DNA from: Pyxicephalus adspersus | Lineage: Eukaryota > Chordata > Amphibia > Anura > Pyxicephalidae | DNA length: 64,000 bases | Assembly (NCBI RefSeq): GCF_032062135.1 | Contig: NC_092861.1 | Span: 62,241,027-62,305,026, forward strand | Reading direction: 5' to 3' | Shown: one piece after another, positions 48,228 through 59,508 of the stretch | Layout of the letters: each line of letters starts with the position of its first letter | How positions within the stretch are numbered: position 1 is the stretch's first letter | The notes under the pieces: generated by a model | What the model saw: the letters and a program-made list of their open reading frames with translations, nothing else | Database searches by the model: none | Told to the model about the DNA's origin: nothing | Position numbers and translations under genes: made by a program

Positions 48228-48600
48228 GCCCCTGATTCATCAATAAAATCCGCGCTCGCTGGAAGCGCGAAAGTACACGCGACCAGCGAGCGCGGTTTAC
48301 CGCGGTCCGGACTCGAGTGTGCTCGTACACTCGCCTCCTCACTGCCAGCCGGATTCCTGCCTTCATAATAATGAGCAATAGGGAGCGCGAATCTGCCAAT
48401 TAAGGCGATTAGATTTCAGCTGATGATTTTTTAGGGGAACAGTGACTTTTAATGCAAGCTCGCCAGTGTAAAGCTGCCGGAGATGCGCGGCTCCGGCCGC
48501 AAGCTTTTTCAGTTGCTGAATAGCACGACGGCGTACGATTTCGGGTTGGCTAATACGAATGCGCGAGCGATCATCCGATTCTGCTTGATGAATCAGGGGC
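48228..48600. mobile_element. CpG-rich Harbinger-like element, 373 bp
   Basis: The ends are GCCCCTGATTCATCAA and TTGATGAATCAGGGGC, an exact inverted pair, flanked by ATT on both sides (48225-48227, 48601-48603). The interior is GC- and CpG-rich, with a perfect 13-bp hairpin CCGCGCTCGCTGG / CCAGCGAGCGCGG at 48250-48262 and 48283-48295. Ends and trinucleotide duplication resemble the GGGCCTGATTTA foldbacks, so probably the same superfamily. The frames at 48133-48602 on the minus strand are compositional. Confidence 0.88.
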
Positions 48601-48603
48601 ATT

Positions 48604-49756
48604 GAGCTTACATGAAGCCCTGGATTAAAATTGTTCTGTCCAATAACACCAATGATCCAAAAAACATATTAGATCAGAAAATACAAATGGTGACCAAATG
48701 TTCCATAGAATGATTATTACATAAATATCTTGGGTGACATTAAGTGGATATGACCTGTGCATATTTCCTGGGTTTTGAATTTATTTCAGCTGAACAATGA
48801 CAATTCTGCTTTATGGATAGTTGATATCAATCACATTATAAAATGATTAGTGTGGGGATGTTTTGCAGATGAGCATTGTTGTTTTGTTAGAAATGGTCCA
48901 GACAGATATGTCACCTTATTTCTTTTTAACTATATCTTCAAAAAAGTCTGATTTTGGAAAAAAAATCTTCAAAAAGAAACCTTTATAACAGCTAGAAAGG
49001 CACTTTGTAATTTATTCTATATTAACTCAATCACCTCAATACTACTCAGAGGTTTCTGAAAATCTTACTATCTACCCATCTTTACAAGAAGTCTTTTTGT
49101 CTCAAAAAGCAAATTTTAACCATTGTCCTCTCAGCCATGGAAAGATGTCTGAAATGAAAGTGAACATAAAAATGTCTAAAGGGGCATGAGGGTAATTCAA
49201 TATCTATAATGCATAAGTTTCACTTACACTTAAGGAAAATGTATTCGCTGCAATTGTGCTAAATGTGGTTTCATTTGAGTTATCCACCACATCCACAAGT
49301 ACTTGACTTTATATCAGGGTCAGCAGCAAGCAGTAACCGTATACTTTTATCATTTTTATTTTAGACATCCAGAACCATATTAGATAACATTTTATTTCTC
49401 TAAGCGTGCTCCCTGCATCTGTCTAAGGGCTGAGCTTTAGACTGAAGCTTACTTTAAATACAATACAATATGAAGACCTTACTATGCAATATACACTGTT
49501 ATAAAGCACATTTAAAAGGAAAAAACCATAAGACAATGAAGAAAACAAATTTTAAGGGACATTACCATAAGACTCATATTTATGCTTTTGATGGCATATT
49601 CTGTTTTATTGGCTTGTAGCAAAGGGGAGAAACGCGTGTCAAAGGGTTACAACGAACAAAGGTTATCAAGGAATATATTGTAAACATGAAGTACAGCCAA
49701 AGTCACAATGATACTTTAATGTTTTACTATTGAACAGGAAACAAAGTAGAAAGAAA
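48604..49756. other. AT-rich intron, nothing firm
   Basis: Contains GGGGAGAAACGCGTGTC near 49625, reminiscent of a common repeat phrase, but too short to call. Confidence 0.45.
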
Positions 49757-50092
49757 ACAGGTAGTCCCCAAGTTAAGGACATCCAACATACGGACGTCTC
49801 CTAGATATGGACGACCTAGACAAATTCTGCAGTTGTTCCTTTTTGCATATCAAAGCACAACTTGCTCCAGAAGTTCAATAATGTCCAAGCTAAATATTTT
49901 TTTTTCCTTCGTTTTGCTGCTCTTTTTTGTGATTGACTCACAGTGAGGATTTTACACAGTCACCGGCACCATGCTGCCTAATAATATGTTGAGACAAACA
50001 TCTGTTCTAGTTTACATTTATTAAAATTATGTAACTGTTCTGACTTACATACAAACCTACAGTCCCTATTTTGTAACCCGGAGACTACCTGT
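49757..50092. mobile_element. Inverted-repeat DNA element, 336 bp
   Basis: The left end ACAGGTAGTCCCCAAGTTA and the right end TAACCCGGAGACTACCTGT are imperfect reverse complements. Inner words (ACATCCAACATACGGACG and CTTACATACAAACCT) extend the inversion. No target duplication was found, so the superfamily is open; hAT is possible. No coding. Confidence 0.75.
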
Positions 50093-51253
50093 AGGCTCTA
50101 CATAACTTAGTGATTCATTACAACATTTTGATATCATTTGATGTCAAGCGTTTTTATTTGTGTTGCTTCTGAATTAAACAATAACATTTTACATTACTCA
50201 TCTGTCCAAATTTTTCTTTAGTTAGAGTGCTCAATCGCTGTCTAGTCTAGTACAAGAAGTGTCTGTAAAATATATAAAATATAAATGTGTTTTGAAGGGT
50301 TAATCCAATTACAAGTATGTCCAAAGTCAGGAACTGTTGCAAGAATATGTAACTGCTGAAACTGAGTGATGAAGTAAGTAGGGATCAAATTTGCACTATC
50401 ATGGATTCAAGGGAAATCTAAAATTCATAGTCATGGCAAATTTATGTGTAGATTTGCCTAGGAAATTTTTTTTAAATCATAATGCATTGCATGATCTTAG
50501 ATCTATGGTCACTGGCTTAAGGTCACCATAGGGGTTTTGCTATTCTACTGACTCTGTATGATTCTCTGCTGTTGTCCCCCATGGGTAGCATACCGGAAAT
50601 TTTCCAATTGCTCGATTGTATCTGTACAGCTCTAGTGAAAGTCAGAAGCTCCTGGTCTGCACACCCCCAGCATATTAATGCAGTATTTTCCAGTCTGTCC
50701 CCTAGATTCTAAACCTGGAGTTCTGCTATTCCTGTTATTAAGTTTCCTATTCCCAAAGCCTCCAAATACTTAAGTATTCATCTTTTACTTGTTACAAGGA
50801 GCTGGAGATTTGCTGTGAATAACTGCAGTATACCTTATAAAATATGCCTAATGCATAAATGATGCTATGCTGAAGTTTAGTAATTATAACTCATAATGCT
50901 GGGCTTTCTATCGCTTAAAAAAACAAATTGATTTCTAGCAGCAATTTAGGGACTGCACAATGTGCTATTATGACAAAAAACCTTGTTTCCTTTGATATGC
51001 AGAGATAAAATAATAGATGGTATTTTGTAACCGAATTAGATTACATTAAAGGGCCAGAACATTTGCTACAAAGTTTTCATAACATTTACACAAGTGTGAA
51101 AATCACATCAAGAAGCAGGTAATATTTAAACAACAATGGAACTGATCTTGCCTTGCTATATCTAGTTATAACAATTTTCGGAGCAGGAAGTGCCAAATCC
51201 ACTCAGTAAGGCTGGAATAAAAAGGAAACTATGTGTAAAAATGTCCTTGCCTT
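50093..51253. other. AT-rich intron, nothing recognised
   Basis: No coding, tandem array or inverted ends seen. Confidence 0.5.
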
Positions 51254-51691
51254 TTAGCCTCCCTGGCGGTCAGATTATATCAGTATTTGTAAATGTGAAA
51301 GCGGTACATTTGACATTTAAAAATACCTAATATTTTAAATTTCCCACCAGGTCATGCCCCCCAGCACACCGCCACGGCACGCTGACACATCCCGTTCCCA
51401 CACGGCATCTGCGTGCCCTGGCCTCGCATTCCCAACATTCAAATGCAGGGGGCGCAAATGCCAGCCAGGCATTGCCAGGGGATGTAGATCCCAGGAGGGC
51501 ATCGCCAGGGGACACAGAGGCCGGGTGCACATCGCCAGGGGACACAGATACTGGGCGCGCATCACCTGAAGAGGCTGCGGGCTCATGGGGACCAAGTAAT
51601 CCCTTTACATTTCCACCCCGAGTGTGGCTCCGGGTTACCACACTGAAAATTAACACCGAGCGACATTCGGGAATACTGCCAGTGAGGTTCA
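51254..51691 (-). mobile_element. piggyBac-like nonautonomous element, copy 3
   Basis: The left end is AGCCTCCCTGGCGG with TTAG outside; the right end is the reverse complement of CCTCACTGGCAGTATTCCCG with TTCA outside, i.e. worn TTAA flanks. The subterminal pair of hairpins (CCCGAGTGTGGCTCCGGG and a CGAGCGACATTCGGG partner) is at the right, so the copy is inverted relative to 46231. It carries a GC-rich interior with a 30-bp tandem repeat. Confidence 0.82.
51470..51569 (+). repeat. 30-bp tandem repeat, three units plus partial
   Basis: Units start at 51470, 51500 and 51530 with CATCGCCAGGGGACACAGA-type sequence; a degenerate fourth begins at 51560. The exact 30-bp period gives 10-residue repeats in open frames on both strands, which explains the misleading 121- and 71-codon frames. 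Confidence 0.95.
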
Positions 51692-53342
51692 ACTTATCAT
51701 AAATCTGGATATGTCACCCTACTGCATATGTGATGAAATAGGCAGAGGTTATTTTCAGTGAACACTGCATGTTATAACGGTGGAATCCAGATACTTCTTT
51801 CTACTGTAAAAGCCCAGCTGAGTCCTGCCCAACCTCTCTTCCTTAAATACCATAAAATTCACTGAAATCCCAGCAATTATCAAGAATCAATACAGAAAGG
51901 TGCAAGAAGATAATAACGTATTAACCATATACATTAGTATAAAATGAATCAGTAATTTAGGTGAATAGTTGATTTTATGTCCGAATTTCCCCTGACGGTA
52001 ACCTTTTTTATTATTAGTGTTTTAAACATTTGCTCCAAATAAACTGCCTTGTTTTTGAAAGTTTTAACAAAGCTAAATTAGGTAACTCTTATATACTTCA
52101 TGCAGAAATATAATGCCAAGTGAGCCTACCTATGTGGCCATAGCTATTTACATAGGCTTGGATGGTTGTCTGAACTGCAGCTGTTATAATGGCTCCCATG
52201 TATCGAGACTAAATGTTTGGTTCATATAACTGCTTGCTGTGTTACAGACTATACAATTAAATTTATTGTGTAGGTCATCCGCATTGTTGAACCCACCTGC
52301 GGTAATTTACTAAAGTGCATGGACGCTTGTATCTCACACTTTGATACAATGCAGTGTTTTTTATTCTGAATAGTACCCCATTGTACTACAATGCACTATA
52401 ATTGAGGTGCGCTCCAAAAAATAGTAAAGGTCTGATTTTTTAGACCATTGTGGAACTAAATGGGCTTTCTAACACAGGAACAAGCAAGACAGAAAACATA
52501 AGAACACATATGAGCTGCAGGAGCTCATGTGTACGAACAAACCCCAATCTAAAATCTAATTGGTTGCGATATACTTCTGAATTATGTCTTTTTGCAAAGC
52601 CCTATTGAAAAAGCCTGTGAATAAGGTTTGATTTGCCAGCTGAGTTAAATAATCATTCAACATAGCATAAATAAACCTTAAAGTAATCTTTTGATTTGTA
52701 AATCTACATTTAGCCACATCACACAATCAAACAAGCTCACTTATGCACTTTTATTTGTTTTTTATTCTTAACTTTGCTGCATAATATTTGTGTTGGGGTT
52801 GTAAGCACAAATTGCTGAAATGTACAATGAAAATCTTGCAAAGTCTAATCCAAGCTTTAATCAATTGCAACCTCAGGAGGTATCACTTACTATATTTGAA
52901 GTAGTTATGCCTGGTTTAATTCCTTTGTTGGCTTTTGTTACCCTGTTGTCAATTTTCGATTTGTCCTCATTTGCTACATTTGTTTCCTCTCTTCAGCTTG
53001 AAAATCACATTTTCCATTTCATTAGATTCCAACATTGACAGAAAATACAAAATACAACTACTTACTTCCATCCAATAGACTCAATTGTCAAGAAAGTTCC
53101 AGAAATAAAAATAGCATCAATAATAAACTATAATTGATTTGATATAATAAGAATTAAACTATGGGCAGTATAGGAATTTATAAATTTACTTTGTTGTTGT
53201 TGTTGTTTTCAAGCATCCCTTGAATATTTGGAAAGTTACACTTAGACAAGGAATACGAAATATGAATGAATGAATATGAACATGTTTTAGGATTGGATCC
53301 ATTTTTTAACCCAAAGGTTTCTATTTTAGAATACCTGTGGAC
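51692..53342. repeat. AT-rich intron with TTG run
   Basis: (TTG)5-6 at 53191-53207. Around 52300-52550 there may be a repeat fragment (GAGCTGCAGGAGCTCATGTG foldback near 52512), not delimited. No coding recognised. Confidence 0.5.
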
Positions 53343-53515
53343 CAGGGGTGCCCAACACATGGATCGCGATCTACTGGTAGGGAGACCTGCCTTTCAAAAT
53401 AAACTCCACTGCTTACTGCAGTTATTAAGTCCAAATACTGTTGTTGCTAGATCATTTTGACTTGGTCATTTTTTTAAAAGTAGCTCGCAGGCCAAAAAAG
53501 TGTGAGCCCCCCCTA
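53343..53515. mobile_element. hAT-type element fragment
   Basis: Begins CAGGGGTGCCCAACACATGG followed by ATCGCGATCTACTGGTAG and later TAGCTCGCAGGCCAAAAAAG, wording of a widespread vertebrate hAT-derived repeat as I recall it. The right end is worn (GTGTGAGCCCCCC). No clear 8-bp duplication. Confidence 0.65.
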
Positions 53516-54738
53516 AACTGTCCAGTCAAAACATTTCTTTGGGCGTCTACTGCTATCTCGGGCTCATTTGGCTTTTTCTCTATGCAGATTTTTCCTAGCC
53601 AATTGAATATGTTTATTTATTTTTTATTATAATTTTATTTGTATGATATTTCTGATGATTTATTAGTATGATATTAAGAAATAATCTATAAAACATAAAT
53701 ATTCTTATGGAATATGATATGAGGACATACTAATCAGATTTTTCCTATGAGTCACTATTATTTTCTTTCAGCTCTACATCTGTACCAGGACCAGACAACT
53801 TCAAGCTGCTGATCGATAAACTAACTGTTGATAAATGACAAACTTTTGCAATAGTTGGCATGTTGTAAAATATAGCTTTTAGAAGGTGAACAAGATGACC
53901 ATAAATTAATTCATGAAACAATTAATAGGGATAAGACATTTTTGTGAACAATATAGCCTTGCACAAGATTTAGAATATCAATATCATCAAAAAAAAGAAA
54001 GCACAGCTAGAAGGAATCCCACAAGTTTATTGCTGACATCAATATTGGACAAACTCTAAAACTGTTGCTAAGAAACTGTTTTCACAAATATGTTACGAAC
54101 AACAGGATTATAAGTGAGTCAGCTGTGCGGTTTATAGAAAGAGAAATAGGTCATTCTAAATAAACCTACTTATTCCCTATGAAAGTGATTTGGAATTTTG
54201 ACTTGGGACTAGCAGTGAGTACTAATGTTCTTATAAAGATGTTACGTGTCTCATTAGAATTATCTTAGCCAACTTATATAATTGTTCTGTTCAGACAATG
54301 AAAACAAATACTTGAGGGCTGGCGTTAGGAAACACTGGTTTAGCACAATGTGTAGGTGTAAAATGAACCTGAATAAAGTAAGGCAATTTAAAGATTGAGG
54401 GGATGTATTATACACCAAGCTTTTCTTAATTTGCTACTGTTCTGCAGGTCAACTAATCATCTCTAAAATACATTCATATCAACTTTCTGAAAGTCAGTAT
54501 TTGCACATGGCTCAGCACTTCTCTACTCTACAAACCTAGCATTTGGTCACTTAGTCGCCTAGCAGTGTGTTATGCAGGGAGGAAAGTTAAAGTAAGCCCT
54601 TAATTTAAAAGCTCTGACAGTGGATTTGAGTAGTGAAAAGTTAAGCACAGGTATCCTAAGCAAACCTGAATTGTTACCATTGCTACAAGTGAAAATATTT
54701 TTCCTGAACATAACCTTTTGTAATCTACCTATGTACAC
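53516..54738. other. AT-rich intron; possible hAT transposase debris
   Basis: The stretch 53770-54340 follows the hAT end and finishes GGCGTTAGGAAACACTGG, which resembles another hAT terminus, so this could be the interior of a decayed larger element. No transposase motif could be read with confidence. Confidence 0.35.
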
Positions 54739-54741
54739 AAT

Positions 54742-54955
54742 GGGCCTGATTTAATAAAGCTGGAGATGATACACTTTCATCAGTGAAGCTGGGTGATCCA
54801 GCAAACCTGGAATGGATTTCTTCAAAGTAATTTTTCATTTGCTAGGAAATGTTTTGAATCCTGGACCAGATCCATTCCAAGTGTGCTGGATTACTCAGTT
54901 TCACTGATGAAAGTGTATTCTCTCCAGCCTTGGGAAGCATTATTATATTAAGACC
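54742..54955 (-). mobile_element. Harbinger-like foldback MITE, copy 4, inverted
   Basis: 214 bp from GGGCCTGATTTAATAAAGC to TATATTAAGACC, with perfect AAT flanks (54739-54741 and 54956-54958). The asymmetric centre reads as the reverse complement of that in the copies at 12907 and 29295, which fixes its opposite orientation. Confidence 0.9.
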
Positions 54956-55061
54956 AATCTGTCACATTTTTGTATTCTACATAACACACTAAAATCTTTG
55001 AAATAGAGACTACCATTCCTTCAGCTATTCATCCCATTTCAGGTTACCGCTAGGGGAATAT

Positions 55062-55308
55062 TTGGGTTGATTTACTAAATGAGTTTAGGCTGTTCATTTA
55101 GCAAAGTTATTTATTCCTTCCACTGCAAGGGAATTCACCTTGCAAAGAAAAAACAATCACTTTCAAGAAATTCTAAAAAAACACGACTTTTGCACATGAT
55201 TGGATTCCTGAAGTCAGCAGAGCTTTATCCCATTCACTAAGATAAGTGAAATACCCCTTGCAATAGGATAATTCACTCTGCTAAGTGATCTGCCTGGATA
55301 AAACCCCA
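55062..55308. mobile_element. Foldback MITE of the GATTTACTAA family
   Basis: The left end is TTGGGTTGATTTACTAAATG; the right end TGGATAAAACCCC is a worn inverted partner. The interior contains CACTGCAAGGGAATTCACCT, CACATGATTGGATTCCTGAAG and TTCACTAAGATAAGTGAAAT. The first words just outside on the left (GGTTACCGCTAGGGGAA, 55042-55058) look like an isolated end of the CCTCCCTAGCGG family. Confidence 0.7.
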
Positions 55309-57743
55309 GTGTTTTATATATGTAATTTATCATACAAAATAAATTCATGTAACACATCAATGCAGAATTCTTCATCAATAATCATTTTTTTAGGATCACA
55401 CACTCTTATTTACAAGTACTACATGCTGTATGTAAAATGAAATAAGCTTTTACCCCCTTCTAAACTTTTAATGCTGCATAATACAGGTTAAATGCTTGTA
55501 AAAAGCTTCACAAGTGAAGGTCTGTAGTGTAACAGACTGTGAACAGGTGTGTGTATATTTATATCTTGTTCCTCATGATGTTTGCATGTAAATCAGACTG
55601 TAATGGAAAACCCCAGAACTTGAATTCTAAAGGATTTCTAGATTATCATATAAAGAACATGGTGGTGCATGAGAAAAAGAAATCTAGGAAAAGACTTGAT
55701 TATAATGTACATTTCACAACCATGGATTGGTAATGTATTGACTGAAGAAAACTGAAGAAATATGGAGATTAATAAAACATTTCTGCATCCAAAAATATGT
55801 AGTGCAATGCCATCTAGTGCACAGATGAAAACAGACATTGCTACTGCAAGCTATAAAACCTGGTTATAAGACTAAAATGTCTTCACTGAAATGCTTTTAA
55901 TACCGTTAATGTGATGCAAAAAAAAAACTTTTACGTTAATGCTGTAATTAACACTGTGCTTTTATTTTGGTCTATTTAATTTTATTGCAGATGTGATAGT
56001 AAAATAACAATGGCCTCTAAAATAATATTTAATTGTGATTTAATGATGGGAATATCATCAAACAAAGCAAATAAACAATCGTACATCAGTCAAATGTAAA
56101 TCATGATGTTTTTTATTTATCTGTGGAATTTTGTGTGTGAAAAATTGACTGCGACAATCCTATACATGGGTGATTACAACTATTCAACCTTAAATATAGT
56201 TATATTTACCTCATTTAAAGGTGCACATGCTACAGATATACACATAATCAATATTTAATATTGGGCAATTCTAATCTGGAAAGCGTAGTTTAGGGCAGGA
56301 CAGGTGGTGGGTGTACAAATCTAATTTTTTTTCTTGTAATGTGGTTGTGTTTTGTAATGTAGTGTGTTTTATTAGTGCTCTATTAGAAAGTTTTGTTTTA
56401 TAAGGTATGCAAGCAAGTGCATTATTACAATGTCAAATTTGGTTTGGAAACTATTTCTTGTCTTAAGGCTGCAATACACTGGTTGATTTTTTAAAATAGA
56501 ATAGACTTGTATGAAACATCAAATCTTTGGTAAATCTTGTAAAAACTAAGACATTGTTTTTTTTTCTTTTTTTTGTAAGTCAATTTTTTAAATGTATTTC
56601 GTAGTTACTCTTTGGATATAGCTATTTGTATAGCTTCAATTTGGATATTGCTGAGTCCTGAAAACACAAACCCTAGTGGGCACATTAAAAAGAGAAGAGA
56701 GCAGTGTGATATCCTCATGAGTGTGCTGCTACTCCTTTCCATTTCATTCACTGGGGTCTTGACTATTCAGTAAGCTGTACATAACAATATAAACAATCAG
56801 CAGTATACATACTGGTACAGTAGTCTTGCATAGAGCAACAGTTTCAGAAAACAAAACAGTGTAACCACATGCAGAACATTTTCAATATATAACTTGGGCA
56901 TTCTTGATTGATGTTTAATCAGTAATTCCTGCTCTTTGTCTGAACCAGCACAACTCCACTCACAACACCATGCCTCCCCACCCCATTATACCCCACCAAA
57001 CAGCACCACACAAATAATTTAACAAGCAAATGTTTTGGAAAATTAACAAGCAAATGTTTTGGAACCCAATCCAAAATAACCAGCAGCCAATAAGAGCTCC
57101 CTCCACCATTTACAATAACAAAAATCTGCTTAATATAGATAATAACAAAAAGTGCATCCATTGGATTTTGGTTGTTAGGAGCACTACTCATTGATTTTCA
57201 AATAAATGATAATAAATAAAATTCACAATGAAATGATGTTTTTCATAAACATTAGGGTAATTACTTTTCATCATGTAAAGTTAAAATTACCACCACCAGT
57301 GTCTATAGCAGCCTGTCTGAAATATGTTTCTATTATTCAACTGCCCAGCAAAAATTGCTTTTAACAAGGCTATTGACAGCCTACCCGTGTGCAAAAATGT
57401 GTGGAGACTTGCAATATCGAATACTTAAAGTGCCATCATAAACCTAGCATGACGACATAACCTTTCCCATGCATACAATCTTTATGAATGTCTGAATAGA
57501 GGTAAAGTATTCTTCTTTAACTTACATTTAAACAACATGAATTTAAGCCTTAAGCTGCGGCTGTTTTGGTTAATGGAAAGAATATGGAAAATTTGAGAGA
57601 ATTTAGGTAAAGACAGCAACACGCTGCAGTGAGAATAGTTCACATCAGTATTAAACCAGTATACAAAAATTAAGGGAAAACTATGTGATCATAAACCACA
57701 AGCTTTTATTTTGCAGTTCCATTGTCCTAATTATCAACATTCA
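55309..57743. repeat. AT-rich intron with a 24-bp duplication and possible repeats
   Basis: TTAACAAGCAAATGTTTTGGAA occurs at 57019-57040 and 57043-57064, a recent-looking tandem duplication. The 56460-56780 stretch (from AAGGCTGCAATACACTGG) may be an interspersed repeat. No exon recognised. Confidence 0.5.
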
Positions 57744-58089
57744 GTAACCTCCCTAGCGGTATTCCCGAGTGTGGCTCGGGGTAAAAAATACATGCAACAA
57801 GTGATAATCTCGAGTCACACTCGAGGTCGCTAAAAACAATAAAAAAAACTTACCTTGTTCCTTTGGCATCCTCCTCCATCCTCCAGCCTCCTGCTCATTC
57901 GTGCAGGTCCTCGGGCGGCATCCTCTTCCCCTGATTTTCAGCCGGTGAATGCAGTGTCGTTCCCCGGGCTTTCCTAGTGACGTTGGTGCATGCACTGGTT
58001 TATGTGGGAGGCGCGGTGGGGAAACTCAAATAATTTTGTATCGGTTTCAGTACAAAATAGCTGTATTGAATTCAATACAAAGAAATCCT

Positions 58090-58157
<68 letters not shown>

Positions 58158-58360
58158 CATGCTACTGTATGGTTATATTCATGTTTTTATGCACCCTTTT
58201 TTTATTTAAAGTTTGTTATTGAATTTATTAAATATTGGACATATTTTGGTGACTTATGTCTATGAATTATGAGCCTACAATGTAAAATACATTTTCATGC
58301 AAAACATGGTAATGCTTTTTGCATGAAAATATGGGCAGAATTAGAATGCCAGGGGGGTAA
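57744..58360 (+). mobile_element. piggyBac-like nonautonomous element, copy 4
   Basis: The left end is CCTCCCTAGCGGTATTCCCG; the right end is TTAGAATGCCAGGGGGG. The flanking tetranucleotide is GTAA on both sides rather than TTAA. Two subterminal hairpins occur: CCCGAGTGTGGCTCGGG near 57764 and CTCGAGTCACACTCGAG near 57808. The CpG-rich interior ends in a (TA)n tract at 58093-58154. The minus strand carries AAG|GTAAGT at 57847-57855. No transposase. Confidence 0.9.
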
Positions 58361-59259
58361 AATCCAATAATGGAAAATTGCATGACATACAGGTCGCTTT
58401 ACCAACTAAATATGACTGTGGAGAGAAAATCTAAGGCTAATTAGTTATATAGTAGTCATAGTGTGCCAGAACATTAGTGAGGCAGGTGAAAAGTGATGAA
58501 GGTTCTCCAAAATCCACTATAGGGTCATTTAGACATGTTTCCAAGTCAGTTTAGCAATAGCCAATCTGCAGCTATTCTAAAATGAACTGCACAGTATTTA
58601 TTATGTGAGCTAAATTGTTTACATATACATTTACCATATTTAGAGGAGAAAGAAAACTGGACCTTGTACAATGAGGTTTGAAAAAAACATTTACTCAGGT
58701 CAGCATCTGGCATATGGAGGGGGGAGTCTAGAGGTCGTGTGAGGAAGGTAAACCAGCAGAATAACCAACACTGGACCCTAAAGCCAGGCGGTTAACAATC
58801 TTTTCAACTTCTATTTCTTGATTTTCCAGCCTCATACTCAAGTCTCCCCCATAATGAGACATGTTTTGTTTCAACCTCTGTCTAGCTCTTAACCTTGGTC
58901 CTGACTATTTTCTTGTAGATGTATCTTTACAGCATAATATTATAACCATCATGATTCACCATTAGGAGGATGGTCTCAGTTGATGGCCTGGATTGAATTT
59001 CAGCAACAGATATATAACAATAAAAGTTCGTTCATAATCTTGTTTTTTTAAGTTTACATAGAAAACATATCCTAGAGAGGAAAATTACTGTTGAGTACTC
59101 ATTCTACTGGCCACCATACTAATGTACATCAGGCTTAAATGTTGTGTGTGTTGCTTAAATTGGCTACTAGATGTTGCTGTGCATTTTTCTGTCAATGTAC
59201 ATAATATATGCTGTTGTACTATACTGCATTATTGGTTCTCTGTTGATTTCCTCTTCTTT

Positions 59260-59260
<1 letters not shown>
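58361..59260. other. AT-rich intron, nothing recognised
   Basis: No coding or repeat boundary seen. Confidence 0.5.

Positions 59261-59314
<54 letters not shown>
59261..59314. repeat. (CT)n-(AT)n compound microsatellite
   Basis: CT repeats run 59261-59300 with one TT interruption, then AT repeats run 59301-59314. The 144-codon plus-strand frame across it is a repeat artefact. Confidence 0.95.
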
Positions 59315-59439
59315 CTTCCTGTTATTGCCATGTGACCACTATACTCCATATGGTATTATCCCTGAGTAAATCACAAGTAAAACTTTCTTCTAATTTCTCA
59401 CACTGGATGCTTCCATGCATGTATATCATAAAGACTGCA

Positions 59440-59508
59440 TCTGGGGTTCCCAGAGGACCCAGGAGATGTTTCAAGGGGTTCCCCCATGTTGAAAAGGTCA
59501 AGAAACAA
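59440..59508 (-). mobile_element. hAT MITE fragment
   Basis: Contains GGGGTTCCCAGAGGACC, GGGGTTCCCCCATGTTG and AAAAGGTCAAGAAACA, the reverse of the CAGTGTTTCTCAACC-type terminus followed by GGGGTTCC phrases seen at 42460 and 63571. Only one end is recognisable. Confidence 0.6.

Noticed and set aside
49615..49645. GAGAAACGCGTGTC phrase resembling a repeat motif seen in vertebrate genomes
   Set aside because: Too short and without flanking similarity to call an element.
51327..51702. 121-, 86-, 76- and 71-codon frames on both strands
   Set aside because: All follow from the 30-bp tandem repeat and GC-rich interior of a mobile element.
57949..58265. Frames ending in YIYIYIYI runs
   Set aside because: They translate the (TA)n microsatellite in a piggyBac-like copy.
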